Notes under the pieces: model-generated
What the model was told of the DNA's origin: nothing
What the model saw: only the letters and a program-made list of their open reading frames with translations
Database searches by the model: none
In this document: positions 45,924 through 54,951 of the stretch, in pieces
Position numbering within the stretch: the stretch's first letter is position 1
Layout of the letters: every line of letters starts with the position of its first letter
Source: Acidobacteriaceae bacterium
GTDB taxonomy: Bacteria > Acidobacteriota > Terriglobia > Bryobacterales > Bryobacteraceae
Length of the DNA: 64,000 nt
Direction: 5' to 3'
Assembly: GCA_019244055.1 (NCBI GenBank)
Contig: JAFATG010000253.1
Span: 1-64,000, forward strand
Program-made: the position numbers and the translations under genes

Positions 45924-46193
45924 TCAGTCCTCCGCTTCAGCCTCTGGGAGGCCTTCGCGGCGCATCAGCCACATTGTGAGCGCATTCAACTTCTCATCGA
46001 TTTCGCGCATCAGGGTTTCGTGCCGGGCAATGAACTGGCTGTGCTGGGCGAGCAATTCGCTCTGCTTTTTCTCAAGATGAGATTGCACAATCATCGCATC
46101 CTGCAGCTCGCCGTATTGATCGCTCAGCCGCCGCAGCGCGGCATCCACTAACGGATTGCCAGTCGCCGGCAGCTCGTGGCCGTTGCCATTCAT
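45924..46193 (-). CDS. Small coiled-coil protein of unknown function
   Basis: 89 residues. Helical throughout: LVDAALRRLSDQYGELQDAMIVQSHLEKKQSELLAQHSQFIARHETLMREIDEKLNALTMWL. This kind of short coiled-coil gene is often found beside STGP-family genes and leader repeats in acidobacteria (from memory). Here a leader repeat copy lies just downstream. Its start ATG is 17 bases after the end of tRNA-Thr on the same strand. Confidence 0.6.
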   Translation of the reverse strand: MNGNGHELPATGNPLVDAALRRLSDQYGELQDAMIVQSHLEKKQSELLAQHSQFIARHETLMREIDEKLNALTMWLMRREGLPEAEAED

Positions 46194-46209
46194 GCCCTCA
46201 CCGTGGGGT

Positions 46210-46285
46210 TGGAGCCGGCAGAGGGACTTGAACCCCCGACCCGCAGTTTACAAAACTGCCGCTCTGCCAACTGAGCTATGCCGGC
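46210..46285 (-). tRNA. tRNA-Thr (anticodon UGU)
   Basis: Complete cloverleaf of 76 nt including an encoded CCA: acceptor GCCGGCA/TGCCGGC, D-arm AGCTCAGTTGGCAGAGC, anticodon arm GCAGTTTTGTAAACTGC with loop TTTGTAA (anticodon TGT, reads ACA), and T-arm GGGGGTTCAAGTCCCTC. It begins 11 bases downstream of the histidine kinase stop codon on the same strand, so it can be transcribed from that operon or its own promoter. Confidence 0.95.
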
Positions 46286-46296
46286 TTGATTGCATT

Positions 46297-48066
46297 CTAC
46301 ACTGCCCGGACGTGTTCGGGATTCTCGGTCTGTTTAGTCGCCGGCTCTGGAGCCTTTCCAAACCGCAGCCGGAAGCACGCGCCTGGTCCGGGTTTCTCGA
46401 CGATCTCCAGGTCTCCACCGAGATCAAGCATGGCCTGTCTGGACAAGGTAAGTCCCAGCCCGAGGCCAGAACGTTTTGCACTTACAAAAGGCCGAAAAAT
46501 ACGGCTTCGGATCTCCTTGGGAATGCCAGGCCCAGTATCTTCTACACACACGGTCAATGCGCCGTCTTCGTCAGCCGTGTAAATGAGAATGTCTCCACCG
46601 TCCGGCATGGCGTCGGCGGCATTCGATAGCAGATTTGCGAAAACGCGCTCAAGGCGACTGCGATTCGTAAACACCTCAGCTCGCTCGTCCACCGAAATCC
46701 GGACATTCACTCCATTCGCCGTTCCGGTAATCGGCTCCGCCGCGGACGCAATGATGTCCTGGAGGTTGCACGCTTCTACATTCCCGGTGTCTCCCAGCGA
46801 CACATTGAGGAGATCCCGAAGCATTCCCTGAAGCCGTTGGGACGCGCGGTAGATGTTTGAAGCAATCCGTTGTGTCTGATCCGGAGGCAAATGACCATCC
46901 ACGAGCATTTCCGCTCCTCCATAAATCGCGGCCAACGGGTTGCGCAGATCGTGGACCAGCGAGGTCGCTAAACGCCCAATCGTGAGAATCTGCTCTTGCC
47001 TGACCAGTTCCGCTTGCGTTTCCTGAATGGAATCGCACATATTGTTGAAAGTCGCGGAGAGCCTGGATAACTCATCTGTTCCAACCACCGGAACTCGGTA
47101 GTTGTAATTCCGCGCGGCGATCTGACTGGCGGCCCGGTCGAGAATTTTCACCGGCTCGAGCAGCCGCCGCGTCATGTACAGGCTAACCAGAAGCGCCGTC
47201 ATGATGGTCAGGAGCCAGGCCAACCCGAGACTCCGGCGAAGCTTGCTGATGGACGCCGCTACAGCCCCGTACGATCGAAGGACGCTCAATCTCGCAATTG
47301 GCTTTCCGGTAACGTCGGGGAGGTCCTGGCGAAATACTATGAATTTGTCCTTTTGAACGGCGTAGGGTTCACCCGTGCCGGCAAGCTGAGAGCTGACTTC
47401 CCGCATTGTATTGCTGTCTAGAGTGGACGCGAAAACGCCATGGCCGCTGAGAAATGCGAATTCGCTGCCGGGCGCCAGCGCCTTCAACTCTTCAACTACC
47501 CGATCATCGATCCGAAAGCCGGCACAAAGTACGTTCAGCAGGAGCGGCTCGCCCGTACTTTGCACGTAAACGGGCGTTAGGACGATATAGAACAAGTTCG
47601 ATCCTTCACTCAAATAGCCTGCGAGCTGCCGGGGAAACCGGGGAAGAACAGCCTTGAGCGGAATCGCCGAGACAGGAAGATCGTGGCTGCTCGTTCCTAA
47701 AGAGGAGATCAGGTGGCCTTCCGGATCGAGGACGAGAAACACGGCGAATTGGTCCGAAACTCGCGACCAGAGTTCTTCGGCTGAGTCACGAATTGTCTTC
47801 GGATCGCGTGTCATAAACGCCGCCCGGACATCCGACATGGCGCTCATCAGAGCCGTGGTCGCCGAAAGCACCTGGGTTCGCGATTTCCAAAGCGCCTGAT
47901 AAACCTGTATACTGGCGCGGACCTCCGCCCGTACACTTGCGTCCGCAGCAGACAGCGCGTATTGTTGCAGTCCCCAGCCCGCCCCCGCAAAAAGAACGCT
48001 AATCGTGATGGATGACGCGAGAAACACGCGCCAAGGAAGCGGCATTCTCTCGACCAGGCTTTTCAT
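46297..48066 (-). CDS. Membrane sensor histidine kinase
   Basis: 589 residues. Two membrane helices (about 13-30 and 283-300) flank an extracytoplasmic sensor region resembling a Cache/dCache fold (IVLTPVYVQSTGEPLLLNVLCAGFRIDDR). HAMP (MTRRLLEPVKILDRAASQIAARNYNYRVPV), HisKA with phospho-His372 in SLVHDLRNPLAAI, and an HATPase domain with LSNAADAMPDGG, DTGPGIP and GLGLGLTLSRQ. It autophosphorylates and most likely signals to the OmpR-type regulator at the head of the same operon. Its ATG overlaps the cupredoxin stop by 4 bases. Confidence 0.93.
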   Translation of the reverse strand: MKSLVERMPLPWRVFLASSITISVLFAGAGWGLQQYALSAADASVRAEVRASIQVYQALWKSRTQVLSATTALMSAMSDVRAAFMTRDPKTIRDSAEELWSRVSDQFAVFLVLDPEGHLISSLGTSSHDLPVSAIPLKAVLPRFPRQLAGYLSEGSNLFYIVLTPVYVQSTGEPLLLNVLCAGFRIDDRVVEELKALAPGSEFAFLSGHGVFASTLDSNTMREVSSQLAGTGEPYAVQKDKFIVFRQDLPDVTGKPIARLSVLRSYGAVAASISKLRRSLGLAWLLTIMTALLVSLYMTRRLLEPVKILDRAASQIAARNYNYRVPVVGTDELSRLSATFNNMCDSIQETQAELVRQEQILTIGRLATSLVHDLRNPLAAIYGGAEMLVDGHLPPDQTQRIASNIYRASQRLQGMLRDLLNVSLGDTGNVEACNLQDIIASAAEPITGTANGVNVRISVDERAEVFTNRSRLERVFANLLSNAADAMPDGGDILIYTADEDGALTVCVEDTGPGIPKEIRSRIFRPFVSAKRSGLGLGLTLSRQAMLDLGGDLEIVEKPGPGACFRLRFGKAPEPATKQTENPEHVRAV

Positions 48067-48776
48067 CGCGGCGGCCCGGCATAGGAGTCCGAGTCGGCAT
48101 CAACCGGGTAGTCCAAACCGTACTTGTTCTTGTGCGGCGGGCGCACATAACCGCGCTCCGAAAGGTGCATAGGAGGTGCCGAGACTTGTGGCGAGTCTAC
48201 GGTAAGCAGCACCGGTTTCGAATCGCCGGCGGTTTGACGCTCATCGAAGAAGTGCAATTGATACTGACCGGGGGGGAGGTTAGCGATTTCGTATTCTCCC
48301 TCGCGCCCCATCTTTGTGAAGTACGGTGTGTCCAGAACAACAATGACCGCGGACATGGAAGGATGTATATTGCAGAAGACCCGCACCACTCCGGGCCGAT
48401 GAAAGCGCACGGCCTTGCTGGTTCCCGGAGGATACAACCCTACGTCGAACATCTGGCCGTCAAAGACAGAAAATGCATTGTGAAAGATCGGGTCTGCGTT
48501 GGGAAAATCCACCGTGCTGCCGACCGTAATCGCCAGGACATGGGGCATGAAAGTCTTGTCCTTTTGAAGAAGCGTGACGTGCTCGGTGGGTAGTGCGGGT
48601 GCGTCCGCCGCGTCCGCAGGCTCAAGCCAAACCACGATTTCCGATGAATTCTGCGACCGCTCTCCGTGCGATTTGGCAGCGATGTCGATTCTGCCGCTAA
48701 CGGTAGCAGGGCTTGCGCTCTCTCCAAGAAGAAGCGCGAGGCAGCAGAAGCTAGAACAGGTAAGCGACGGTCGCAT
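48063..48776 (-). CDS. Exported cupredoxin-like (blue copper) protein
   Basis: 237 residues with a signal peptide (SFCCLALLLGESASPATV). An N-terminal beta domain (SEIVVWLEP) precedes the plastocyanin-like copper site: His99 in PIFHNAFS, Cys135 and His138 in VRVFCNIHPSMSA, axial Met141. A final beta domain with GEYEIANLPPGQYQLHFFDE is a carboxypeptidase-regulatory-like module. It would bind copper and shuttle electrons or sense redox/copper in the periplasm. It sits between the porin-like gene and the sensor kinase, overlapping both, which suggests it is part of the sensed system. Confidence 0.85.
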   Translation of the reverse strand: MRPSLTCSSFCCLALLLGESASPATVSGRIDIAAKSHGERSQNSSEIVVWLEPADAADAPALPTEHVTLLQKDKTFMPHVLAITVGSTVDFPNADPIFHNAFSVFDGQMFDVGLYPPGTSKAVRFHRPGVVRVFCNIHPSMSAVIVVLDTPYFTKMGREGEYEIANLPPGQYQLHFFDERQTAGDSKPVLLTVDSPQVSAPPMHLSERGYVRPPHKNKYGLDYPVDADSDSYAGPPR

Positions 48777-50085
48777 CGTAACGATTTGTCAGCAAGGGAC
48801 TGGACGCCAGAAATTGTAGGCGATTTTGTGAGGCCTCAAAACTAAGTACAACATTGGGCGCGACACGGTAAATGATATTGCCGGCATAGTTAAGCGTTCT
48901 CTCGACCTCATAGGCATTCAGGTCGTGCGGATTGTTAACCTGCCGGCCAGCGTATATGTCAAATGTAATCCTTGGGGTGACCGGAAAGGCAGCCTGCATC
49001 CATCCGGCAGCGCCCCGAATGGGAACGACTATTCCGTTCTCGATAGTCACACCGGGCGGTTCACCACCGAGGTTCGCGAAATTCTTTCCCTGAAAAAATC
49101 CTCCCGTCACTTCCATTTTCGAGAAGGGTCGGTAACGAAAATCCACACTCACCACTTGCGATGGAGCCGATTGCCCCAGAAGGTGGGTTGAACTGTGATC
49201 GAATCCAAGCCCAACAGCGAAGCGCGACCGCTCCCGCGGTTTGTCCGAAAACTCGACTCTGACCTGTCCCGCCGGGCGAGGCTGCGGAGGAGAAATTGTG
49301 CTGGGCAGCTCAGAAGTCGCATAACTTTCGTCCGTCTCGAACACACTGCCTTGCAAGGCCAGGCGCCAATCCGCCCCAATCGGAATTCTCTCCTCATAGG
49401 TCGCCTGCGGACGCCACAGCCATAGGTTTCCCGCTCCGGCCAGCGGCGGAATTCCGACGCGCGCGAACGAATCGGGCTCGAGCGGCGCGATAATCGATCT
49501 ATCCTGTCCGAAGGTGAGGCTGCGAGCGCGCCAATCGAATACCACAATTCCTCGCCGCAGGCGCATATAGTCCGTATCGTTCACCTGTGCGAAGAAATCT
49601 GCCTGCAGCGAACCCCAGACTTTACCTCCGCCGGGCAATTGCGGTCCGCGAAAATCGAAGCCGATGATGGATTGCCTCAGAGTCGCCCCATTTGGAGAAG
49701 ACGTTCCGTAAGGGCCGTATTCCTGAACAGCATATCCCGTCTGGCCCCCAGTGGCGAACGCATCGAACAGAAACATCCCAGTAAGTGATACCGGGAAGCG
49801 ATGAGAGGCCTCCACTTTGGTCTGCGCTTGATCCTTCACCTCCTGTTGAGTCGTGTTTACCTTTTCCTGGAGCTCTTCGGTCTGCGCCGGCGCACTCTCC
49901 TGAGAGGTCTTGATGGCCTTCTTCAACTCCTGGATCTCCGCGAGAAGCGCTTGATTTTGACGCTCCAGCGTATCCAGGCGGTGGAGAATTTGCTGCAAAG
50001 CATCCGGCGAAGTCTGTTGTGCCAGTACCGGCAGCACAATCATTCCGCCGATCAGTAACCTACCGAAGTAATTCGTCCAGGACAC
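48751..50085 (-). CDS. Outer-membrane porin-like protein with N-terminal coiled coil
   Basis: 444 residues from GTG 50085, behind AGGGAGGT (a longer frame opens at 50127). Signal peptide (LLIGGMIVLPVLAQ), coiled coil (ALQQILHRLDTLERQNQALLAEIQELKKAI...EKVNTTQQEVKDQ), and a beta-barrel with aromatic girdles: FPVSLTGMFLFDAF, FDFRGPQLPGGGKVWGSLQADFFAQV, MEVTGGFFQGKNFANLGG, ending VAYLF (terminal Phe). The design resembles DcaP/OprO-type porins. It overlaps the lone receiver upstream by 26 bases and the cupredoxin downstream by 26 bases. Confidence 0.82.
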   Translation of the reverse strand: MSWTNYFGRLLIGGMIVLPVLAQQTSPDALQQILHRLDTLERQNQALLAEIQELKKAIKTSQESAPAQTEELQEKVNTTQQEVKDQAQTKVEASHRFPVSLTGMFLFDAFATGGQTGYAVQEYGPYGTSSPNGATLRQSIIGFDFRGPQLPGGGKVWGSLQADFFAQVNDTDYMRLRRGIVVFDWRARSLTFGQDRSIIAPLEPDSFARVGIPPLAGAGNLWLWRPQATYEERIPIGADWRLALQGSVFETDESYATSELPSTISPPQPRPAGQVRVEFSDKPRERSRFAVGLGFDHSSTHLLGQSAPSQVVSVDFRYRPFSKMEVTGGFFQGKNFANLGGEPPGVTIENGIVVPIRGAAGWMQAAFPVTPRITFDIYAGRQVNNPHDLNAYEVERTLNYAGNIIYRVAPNVVLSFEASQNRLQFLASSPLLTNRYDATVAYLF

Positions 50086-50428
50086 GGCATACCTCCCTAA
50101 CAGAGAACGGCTTGCGGAATATAGCATTTGGAGTGTAGGACGAGTTTACGCGTTCCGCTCGTTCCTCGCCTGTGATCATGATGATGGGAATGTTGCCGTA
50201 GCGCGCGAGGCTTCGCACCTCTTTTATGAGTTGGTGGCCGTCGAAGTGGGGAAGGTTGAAATCCGTGACAATCGCAGCGACATTGGAATCCGGAGAGCGG
50301 AGAAGCTCTAGGGCCGATTTCGGATCGTGCTTGATTACGGCTGCAACATCCGGTATGTTCTCGAACGCGACCGCGAGAGAGGACGCCAGGCTTTCCGTAT
50401 CCTCGACAATAACCACGACTTTTGCCAT
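50060..50428 (-). CDS. Single-domain response regulator (CheY-like receiver)
   Basis: 122 residues. Receiver-only protein: acidic pair in VEDTES, phospho-acceptor Asp56 in IVTDFNLPHFDG, Thr in IMITGEE and Lys106 in FRKPFSVRE. It lacks an output domain, so it acts as phosphate sink or relay or by protein contact. It lies nine bases after the OmpR-type gene and overlaps the porin-like gene. Confidence 0.92.
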   Translation of the reverse strand: MAKVVVIVEDTESLASSLAVAFENIPDVAAVIKHDPKSALELLRSPDSNVAAIVTDFNLPHFDGHQLIKEVRSLARYGNIPIIMITGEERAERVNSSYTPNAIFRKPFSVREVCRVLDELLR

Positions 50429-50437
50429 CGCGGCTCT

Positions 50438-51112
50438 CTATGGCAAGAAGCGGTAACCGACGCCGTGTACGGTAACGAAATGAGTGGGGGCAGCGGGATC
50501 CTGTTCAAACTTTTGCCGCAGGCGGACGACATGAGCATCCACCGTTCGCGTGTTCGGATAGTATTCGTAGCCCCACACTGAATTGAGAATCAGGTCACGC
50601 GTGAGGACGCGTTCCGCATTCTGAAGAAAGAACAGCAGCAGGTTGTATTCAGCGGGAGTGACTTTGACCTCTTTGTTATTACGCCTTACGGTGCGCCGCT
50701 CGATATCGACTTCGACCTCGCCAAAACGCGCAGTGCGGGCTCCGTCGTCGCTGCTGCGCCGGAGAACGGCTCGAATGCGCGCCAGCAGTTCGCGCGTGCC
50801 AAAAGGCTTGACAACATAATCGTCGGCGCCGATCTCTAGGAGCAATACTTTGTCGACCTCGTCACCGATCGCACTGAGAATAATAATCGGCGTGGTGATT
50901 CGGTTGGCTCGCAACTGCTTACAGACTTCGATTCCGCTCATGCCGGGCAGCCGCAAATCAACCAGCATGAGATTAGGCTTCATCGAGAATGCCTTTTCTA
51001 ACGCACTCTGCCCGTCGACCGCCTGCAGAGGAACGAAACGTTCCCGCTCGAGCAGGATACTTACGGTTTCTCGCAGCTCAGGATCGTCGTCTACAATAAG
51101 AATCTTTTGCAT
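50438..51112 (-). CDS. OmpR/PhoB-family response regulator
   Basis: 224 residues, first gene of the minus-strand operon. Receiver with acidic DDD (8-10), phospho-acceptor Asp52 in MLVDLRLPGMSG and Lys102 in YVVKPFG; winged-helix DNA-binding domain ARFGEVEVDIERRTVRRNNKEVKVTPAEYNLLLFFLQNAERVLTRD...NTRTVDAHVVRLRQKF...VHGVGYRF. It should control the operon itself or metal/redox genes, phosphorylated by the kinase at the operon end. Confidence 0.95.
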   Translation of the reverse strand: MQKILIVDDDPELRETVSILLERERFVPLQAVDGQSALEKAFSMKPNLMLVDLRLPGMSGIEVCKQLRANRITTPIIILSAIGDEVDKVLLLEIGADDYVVKPFGTRELLARIRAVLRRSSDDGARTARFGEVEVDIERRTVRRNNKEVKVTPAEYNLLLFFLQNAERVLTRDLILNSVWGYEYYPNTRTVDAHVVRLRQKFEQDPAAPTHFVTVHGVGYRFLP

Positions 51113-51471
51113 TTCAAACTAGTAAGCGTGTGAACTATTGTGACGGTTTCCGTGACGCGGAAGCCGCGAACAGTCTCTCTGTTTACAAAGTTTTTACAAG
51201 CCAAGATCATCGAGTCAGGTCACGTCTCCGCCGTTTACAACAAATTTACTTCTTTTCAACCGATGTAGCCCCGTACTACTGCAAAACAAGGATTGTGACC
51301 TGAAAGCTGAGCATTGCCACTCCCGAACCAAACGGACTTCTTCTCTCTATCTGATTCAACAATCCTCCTCCTGAAGGGGCACAGGCCTTTTGCCTGGCCC
51401 CTATTTTTTGGATCGTAGCCGATAAGCAACATCGTCCGGAAGCAACCTGCAACTATGGATGGTTGGCATGA
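51113..51471. other. Intergenic region with a candidate small transcript or leader
   Basis: 359 bases between divergent genes. It must hold the minus-strand promoter of the response-regulator operon and the leader of the plus-strand GT-C gene. A plus-strand terminator at 51376-51409 lies 63 bases before that gene, so a transcript starting around 51250 would end here. No open frame looks real. Confidence 0.5.
51376..51409 (+). terminator. Intrinsic terminator upstream of the GT-C pair
   Basis: GGGGC-A-CAGGC (51376-51386) pairs with GCCTG-GCCCC (51392-51401) with one bulged A, loop CTTTT, followed by TATTTTTT. Orientation is plus. No plus-strand gene precedes it for 5.8 kb, so it ends a small RNA or attenuates the gene at 51472. 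Confidence 0.65.
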
Positions 51472-53217
51472 ATGCACCTCCTGCAGGTATCCGGCTCGTT
51501 TCTGTCTCCTGATAGTCCGTTAGGCTTTGGAGCTAGCGATTTTGCTGAATTGGCGCTGTTTGCGCTGCTGGTTGCGTTTTTCCAGTTGCGGCCACAGCTC
51601 GAGCACCTGATTCGAACGCTTGCGGGAAGAAGATGGCTGAGTGCCGCATGCATCGGCATTCTGCCGGTAGTCCTGCGGCTGATGCTGCTTCCCCATCATC
51701 CGGTTCCTTCGGCTGACGTTTATGACGAGTTCGGCCATCTGCTCGCGGCCGATACACTGCGCCATTTCCGGCTCGCGAACCCGCCACATCGTTTCCATCA
51801 GTTCTTTGAAACGTTCTTTGTCCTGCAGCAGCCGACCTACAGCTCCATTTATCCTCTGGGGCAAGGCATGGCGCTTGCGGTAGGGTGGATGCTGTTTGGG
51901 TTGCCGTGGGCCGGCGTAGTTTTATCAATCGCCCTTTTCTGTGCTTCGTGCTACTGGATGTTGCGTGGCTGGATCAGTCCGCCGTGGGCCCTGATCGGAG
52001 GCTCGCTCTCGATCATCGAATTCGGCCCACTGAATCAGTGGATGAACAGTTACTGGGGTGGCGCGGTGTCCGCGATCGCGGGCTGCCTCATATTCGGAGC
52101 TTTACCGAGATTGGTTGCGCAGTGGCGAACGCGCGATGCGATCCTGCTCGGTGCAGGTCTCGGGATTCAACTCATCACACGCCCATACGAATCCATTCTT
52201 CTCGTCTTGAGCGTTGCACTGTACTTTACTCTGATGCTGAGGACCGCACCGCAGTGGGTGCGGCTTTTGCGAACGACTCCAGTGATAACGCTGGCGATGC
52301 TGCCTGCCATTGCGTTGACATTACTTCAAAACAAAGAAGTGACTGGTAAGTGGACAACTCTCCCGTATTCGCTCAGCCAATACCAATATGGTGTGCCGAT
52401 GAGCTTGACCATTCAGCCCAACCCAGTTCCACACCTGCCACTGACGCGTGAACAGGAGCTCGAATATAAGTCTCAGCGCTCGTTTCACGGAGAAGCGCCT
52501 GATTCGCTTGAGAAGTTTTTTGCACGGCTCGAGTACCGGGTGCGATTCTACCGCTTCTTCTTCCTGCCACCTCTGTATCTGGCCCTTTTGGTCTTTCTTA
52601 TAACGATTCGCGAAGCCCGATTTGTTTGGGTTCTCCTGGCGGTCGCCGTGTTTGCCGCGGGTTCGAATCTGTTTCCGTATTTCTATCCCCGCTATGTAGC
52701 GGCCGTGACCAGCCTGTTCGTGCTTGTAAGTGTTGTGGGACTCGAACGGCTTGGAAGCGTCTACGTACGCGGCTGGCCGGCAGGCCGCTATGCGGCAGCT
52801 CTCATTCTGTTTGTCTGCGTCGCAAGCTTTGCGGTCTGGTGCGCGGCGCACTTGTTCGAAAACACCACTAGCACGATGGCCGTTACGCAATACGAAAGGT
52901 GGGACTCGATCGACACACATCCCGAGCGCCGCATTTTAGTTAGAGATCAGCTTGCGAAAGCCCCAGGACGCCAGCTTGTGTTTGTTCGCTACTGGCCCAA
53001 TCACGTTTTCCAGAATGAGTGGGTATACAACGCTGCCGATCTCGATCGTGCCCGGATTATCTGGGCGCGCGATCTCGGCCCGGAGCAAGATGAGATGCTT
53101 CGCCGAAACTACCCAGACAGAACCGCCTGGCTGCTGGAGCCCGATGCTGATCCGCCCAAACTGACCCCTTATGAAACGAATAGCACCCCGAGCACTCAGT
53201 TTCTCGATGTGAAATAG
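51472..53217 (+). CDS. Polytopic GT-C-like membrane protein, tandem paralogue 1
   Basis: 581 residues, at least ten hydrophobic helices and a soluble C-terminal domain (after about 470: MAVTQYERWDSIDTHPERR...RRNYPDRTAWLLEP). An acidic loop after the first helices, SADVYDEFGHLLAADTLRHFRLANPPH, matches the Asp/Glu-containing first loop of GT-C (PMT/ArnT-type) glycosyltransferases, which use polyprenyl-phosphate sugars. YSSIYPLGQG and MNSYWGGAVSA are shared with the next gene. It probably glycosylates lipid or protein at the inner membrane; donor and acceptor unknown. Confidence 0.75.
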   Translation: MHLLQVSGSFLSPDSPLGFGASDFAELALFALLVAFFQLRPQLEHLIRTLAGRRWLSAACIGILPVVLRLMLLPHHPVPSADVYDEFGHLLAADTLRHFRLANPPHRFHQFFETFFVLQQPTYSSIYPLGQGMALAVGWMLFGLPWAGVVLSIALFCASCYWMLRGWISPPWALIGGSLSIIEFGPLNQWMNSYWGGAVSAIAGCLIFGALPRLVAQWRTRDAILLGAGLGIQLITRPYESILLVLSVALYFTLMLRTAPQWVRLLRTTPVITLAMLPAIALTLLQNKEVTGKWTTLPYSLSQYQYGVPMSLTIQPNPVPHLPLTREQELEYKSQRSFHGEAPDSLEKFFARLEYRVRFYRFFFLPPLYLALLVFLITIREARFVWVLLAVAVFAAGSNLFPYFYPRYVAAVTSLFVLVSVVGLERLGSVYVRGWPAGRYAAALILFVCVASFAVWCAAHLFENTTSTMAVTQYERWDSIDTHPERRILVRDQLAKAPGRQLVFVRYWPNHVFQNEWVYNAADLDRARIIWARDLGPEQDEMLRRNYPDRTAWLLEPDADPPKLTPYETNSTPSTQFLDVK

Positions 53218-53232
53218 GCGGCCGGCACTCAG

Positions 53233-54951
53233 ATGTACCTCTTTCATCTCTTCCGCTCGCTGTTGCCCGTTCGGAACCCAATTGGTTTCGGAGCGAGTGA
53301 CTTCATTCTCATCGCCGTTTCCGTTCTCTTCGTCTTTGTCACTTTGCTATGGCCCGCAGTGAAGCCGTACCTTCAGAGACTTGCCGACAACCCACTCTGG
53401 TGCATGCTATGCGTCGGTGCGCTGCCCGTGCTCCTTCGGCTTGCTCTGCTTCCTTCTTGCCCCGTTCCCGTCCCCAGCGGATCCGACGATTTCAGTTATC
53501 TCCTCCTCGCGGACACGCTTTCCCATTTCCGGCTGGCTAACCCACCGCACCCGTTCCATCAGTTCTTCGAGACAATCTTCGTGCTACAACAGCCGACTTA
53601 TAGTTCCATCTATCCGTTAGGCCAAGGATTGGTCCTGACGTTCGGGTTGCTTCTGTTCAATTCGGCGTGGACAGGAGTTCTGTTGTCAATCGGCGCGTTT
53701 TCGGGGCTTTGCTATTGGATGCTCCGCGCCTGGACAACACCGCAGTGGGCGCTTCTCGGCGCCATTCTGGCTGGGATCCAGTTTGGGCCTTTGAGCTATT
53801 GGACAAACAGTTATTGGGGAGGCGCGGTTTCAGCCTCCGCCGGCTGCCTCGCATTTGGGGCGCTTCCGCGTCTCCAAAGCAGCGGACGAAAACGAGATGC
53901 AATATTCCTCGGACTTGGAATCGCCATTCAGTTGCTCACGCGTCCATTTGAGTCCGCTCTTCTCTCGCTGAGCATCGTTCTATATCTCGTGCTAGTCGTT
54001 CAAGAGCGACCAGAATGGCGGAGGATCGCGGCAGCGCTGCCGGTTGCCCTGCTCGCGGTGGTTCCGGCCATTGGTTTGACTCTTATGCAAAACAAGGCTG
54101 TCACGGGATCGTGGACCACGCTCCCCTATGTTTTGAACCGGTACGAATATGGCGTTCCAACCACGTTCACATTCCAAGCAAATCCGATACCGCACCGGCA
54201 GCTCACAAGTGACCAAGAGCTGGACTACAGAGCGCAAAGCGCCGTCCATGGCGACGACGCGGGCTCGCCGCAGCGTTTTGCAAGCCGTCTTGCATATCGC
54301 GCGCGCTTTGGTCGATTCTTCCTGCTACCTGCTCTTTACGTCGCCTTTCTCAGTTTTCTGGTCACCATACGCGAGCGGCGGTTCGCCTGGGTGATGGCAG
54401 CTCTCGCGGTATTTGCTCTGGGAACGACCTTCTTTCCCTATTTCTATCCGCATTACATCGCCGCCGTGACTTGTCTGTTCGTGCTGGGCGCAGTGCTTGG
54501 GCTCCAGCGGTTGAGTAAATGGAAGCTAGGCCGATGGCTGAACGGTGTGATCGTTGTTCAGGTGATCGTCCTCATCTGCCTCGTTCATTTCGGATTCTGG
54601 TACGGTGTACACCTCCTCGGCGATGATGAGATCGCCATGGCAATGAGCCAGTATGAAACCTGGGACTTCATCAACTATGGGGATCCTGAAGGGCGAATCG
54701 CAATCAACCAGGATCTGACCCGTTTGCCTGGAAAGCAACTAGTCTTCGTTCGATATGGTCCGCGGCACATGTTCCACAACTGGATCCACAATCGAGCGGA
54801 TATCGACACCTCCCGGATCATCTGGGCTCGGGATCTTGGGCCCGCTGAAAACGAAAAGCTGCTGAAGCGCTATCCCGATCGCACCGCGTGGCTCATTGAA
54901 CCTGATCGGTGGCCGCCACAATTACGTCTTTATGAAGCCGAACAACGTTGA
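53233..54951 (+). CDS. Polytopic GT-C-like membrane protein, tandem paralogue 2
   Basis: 572 residues, 15 bases after its paralogue; clearly duplicated from it: GFGASDF, PSGSDDFSYLLLADTLSHFRLANPPHPFHQFFET, YSSIYPLGQG, TNSYWGGAVSASAGC, LMQNKAVTGSWTTLPY, FPYFYPHYIAAVTCLFVLG. The acidic loop is altered (GSDDFSY versus ADVYDEF), so the two may differ in acceptor. It overlaps the methyltransferase start by 20 bases. Tandem divergence of this kind is uncommon for a single-copy enzyme. Confidence 0.75.
   Translation: MYLFHLFRSLLPVRNPIGFGASDFILIAVSVLFVFVTLLWPAVKPYLQRLADNPLWCMLCVGALPVLLRLALLPSCPVPVPSGSDDFSYLLLADTLSHFRLANPPHPFHQFFETIFVLQQPTYSSIYPLGQGLVLTFGLLLFNSAWTGVLLSIGAFSGLCYWMLRAWTTPQWALLGAILAGIQFGPLSYWTNSYWGGAVSASAGCLAFGALPRLQSSGRKRDAIFLGLGIAIQLLTRPFESALLSLSIVLYLVLVVQERPEWRRIAAALPVALLAVVPAIGLTLMQNKAVTGSWTTLPYVLNRYEYGVPTTFTFQANPIPHRQLTSDQELDYRAQSAVHGDDAGSPQRFASRLAYRARFGRFFLLPALYVAFLSFLVTIRERRFAWVMAALAVFALGTTFFPYFYPHYIAAVTCLFVLGAVLGLQRLSKWKLGRWLNGVIVVQVIVLICLVHFGFWYGVHLLGDDEIAMAMSQYETWDFINYGDPEGRIAINQDLTRLPGKQLVFVRYGPRHMFHNWIHNRADIDTSRIIWARDLGPAENEKLLKRYPDRTAWLIEPDRWPPQLRLYEAEQR

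Noticed and set aside
46210-46285. tRNA-Thr as an integration site for a genomic island
   Set aside because: No second copy of the tRNA 3' end was noticed in the window and no integrase lies next to it.
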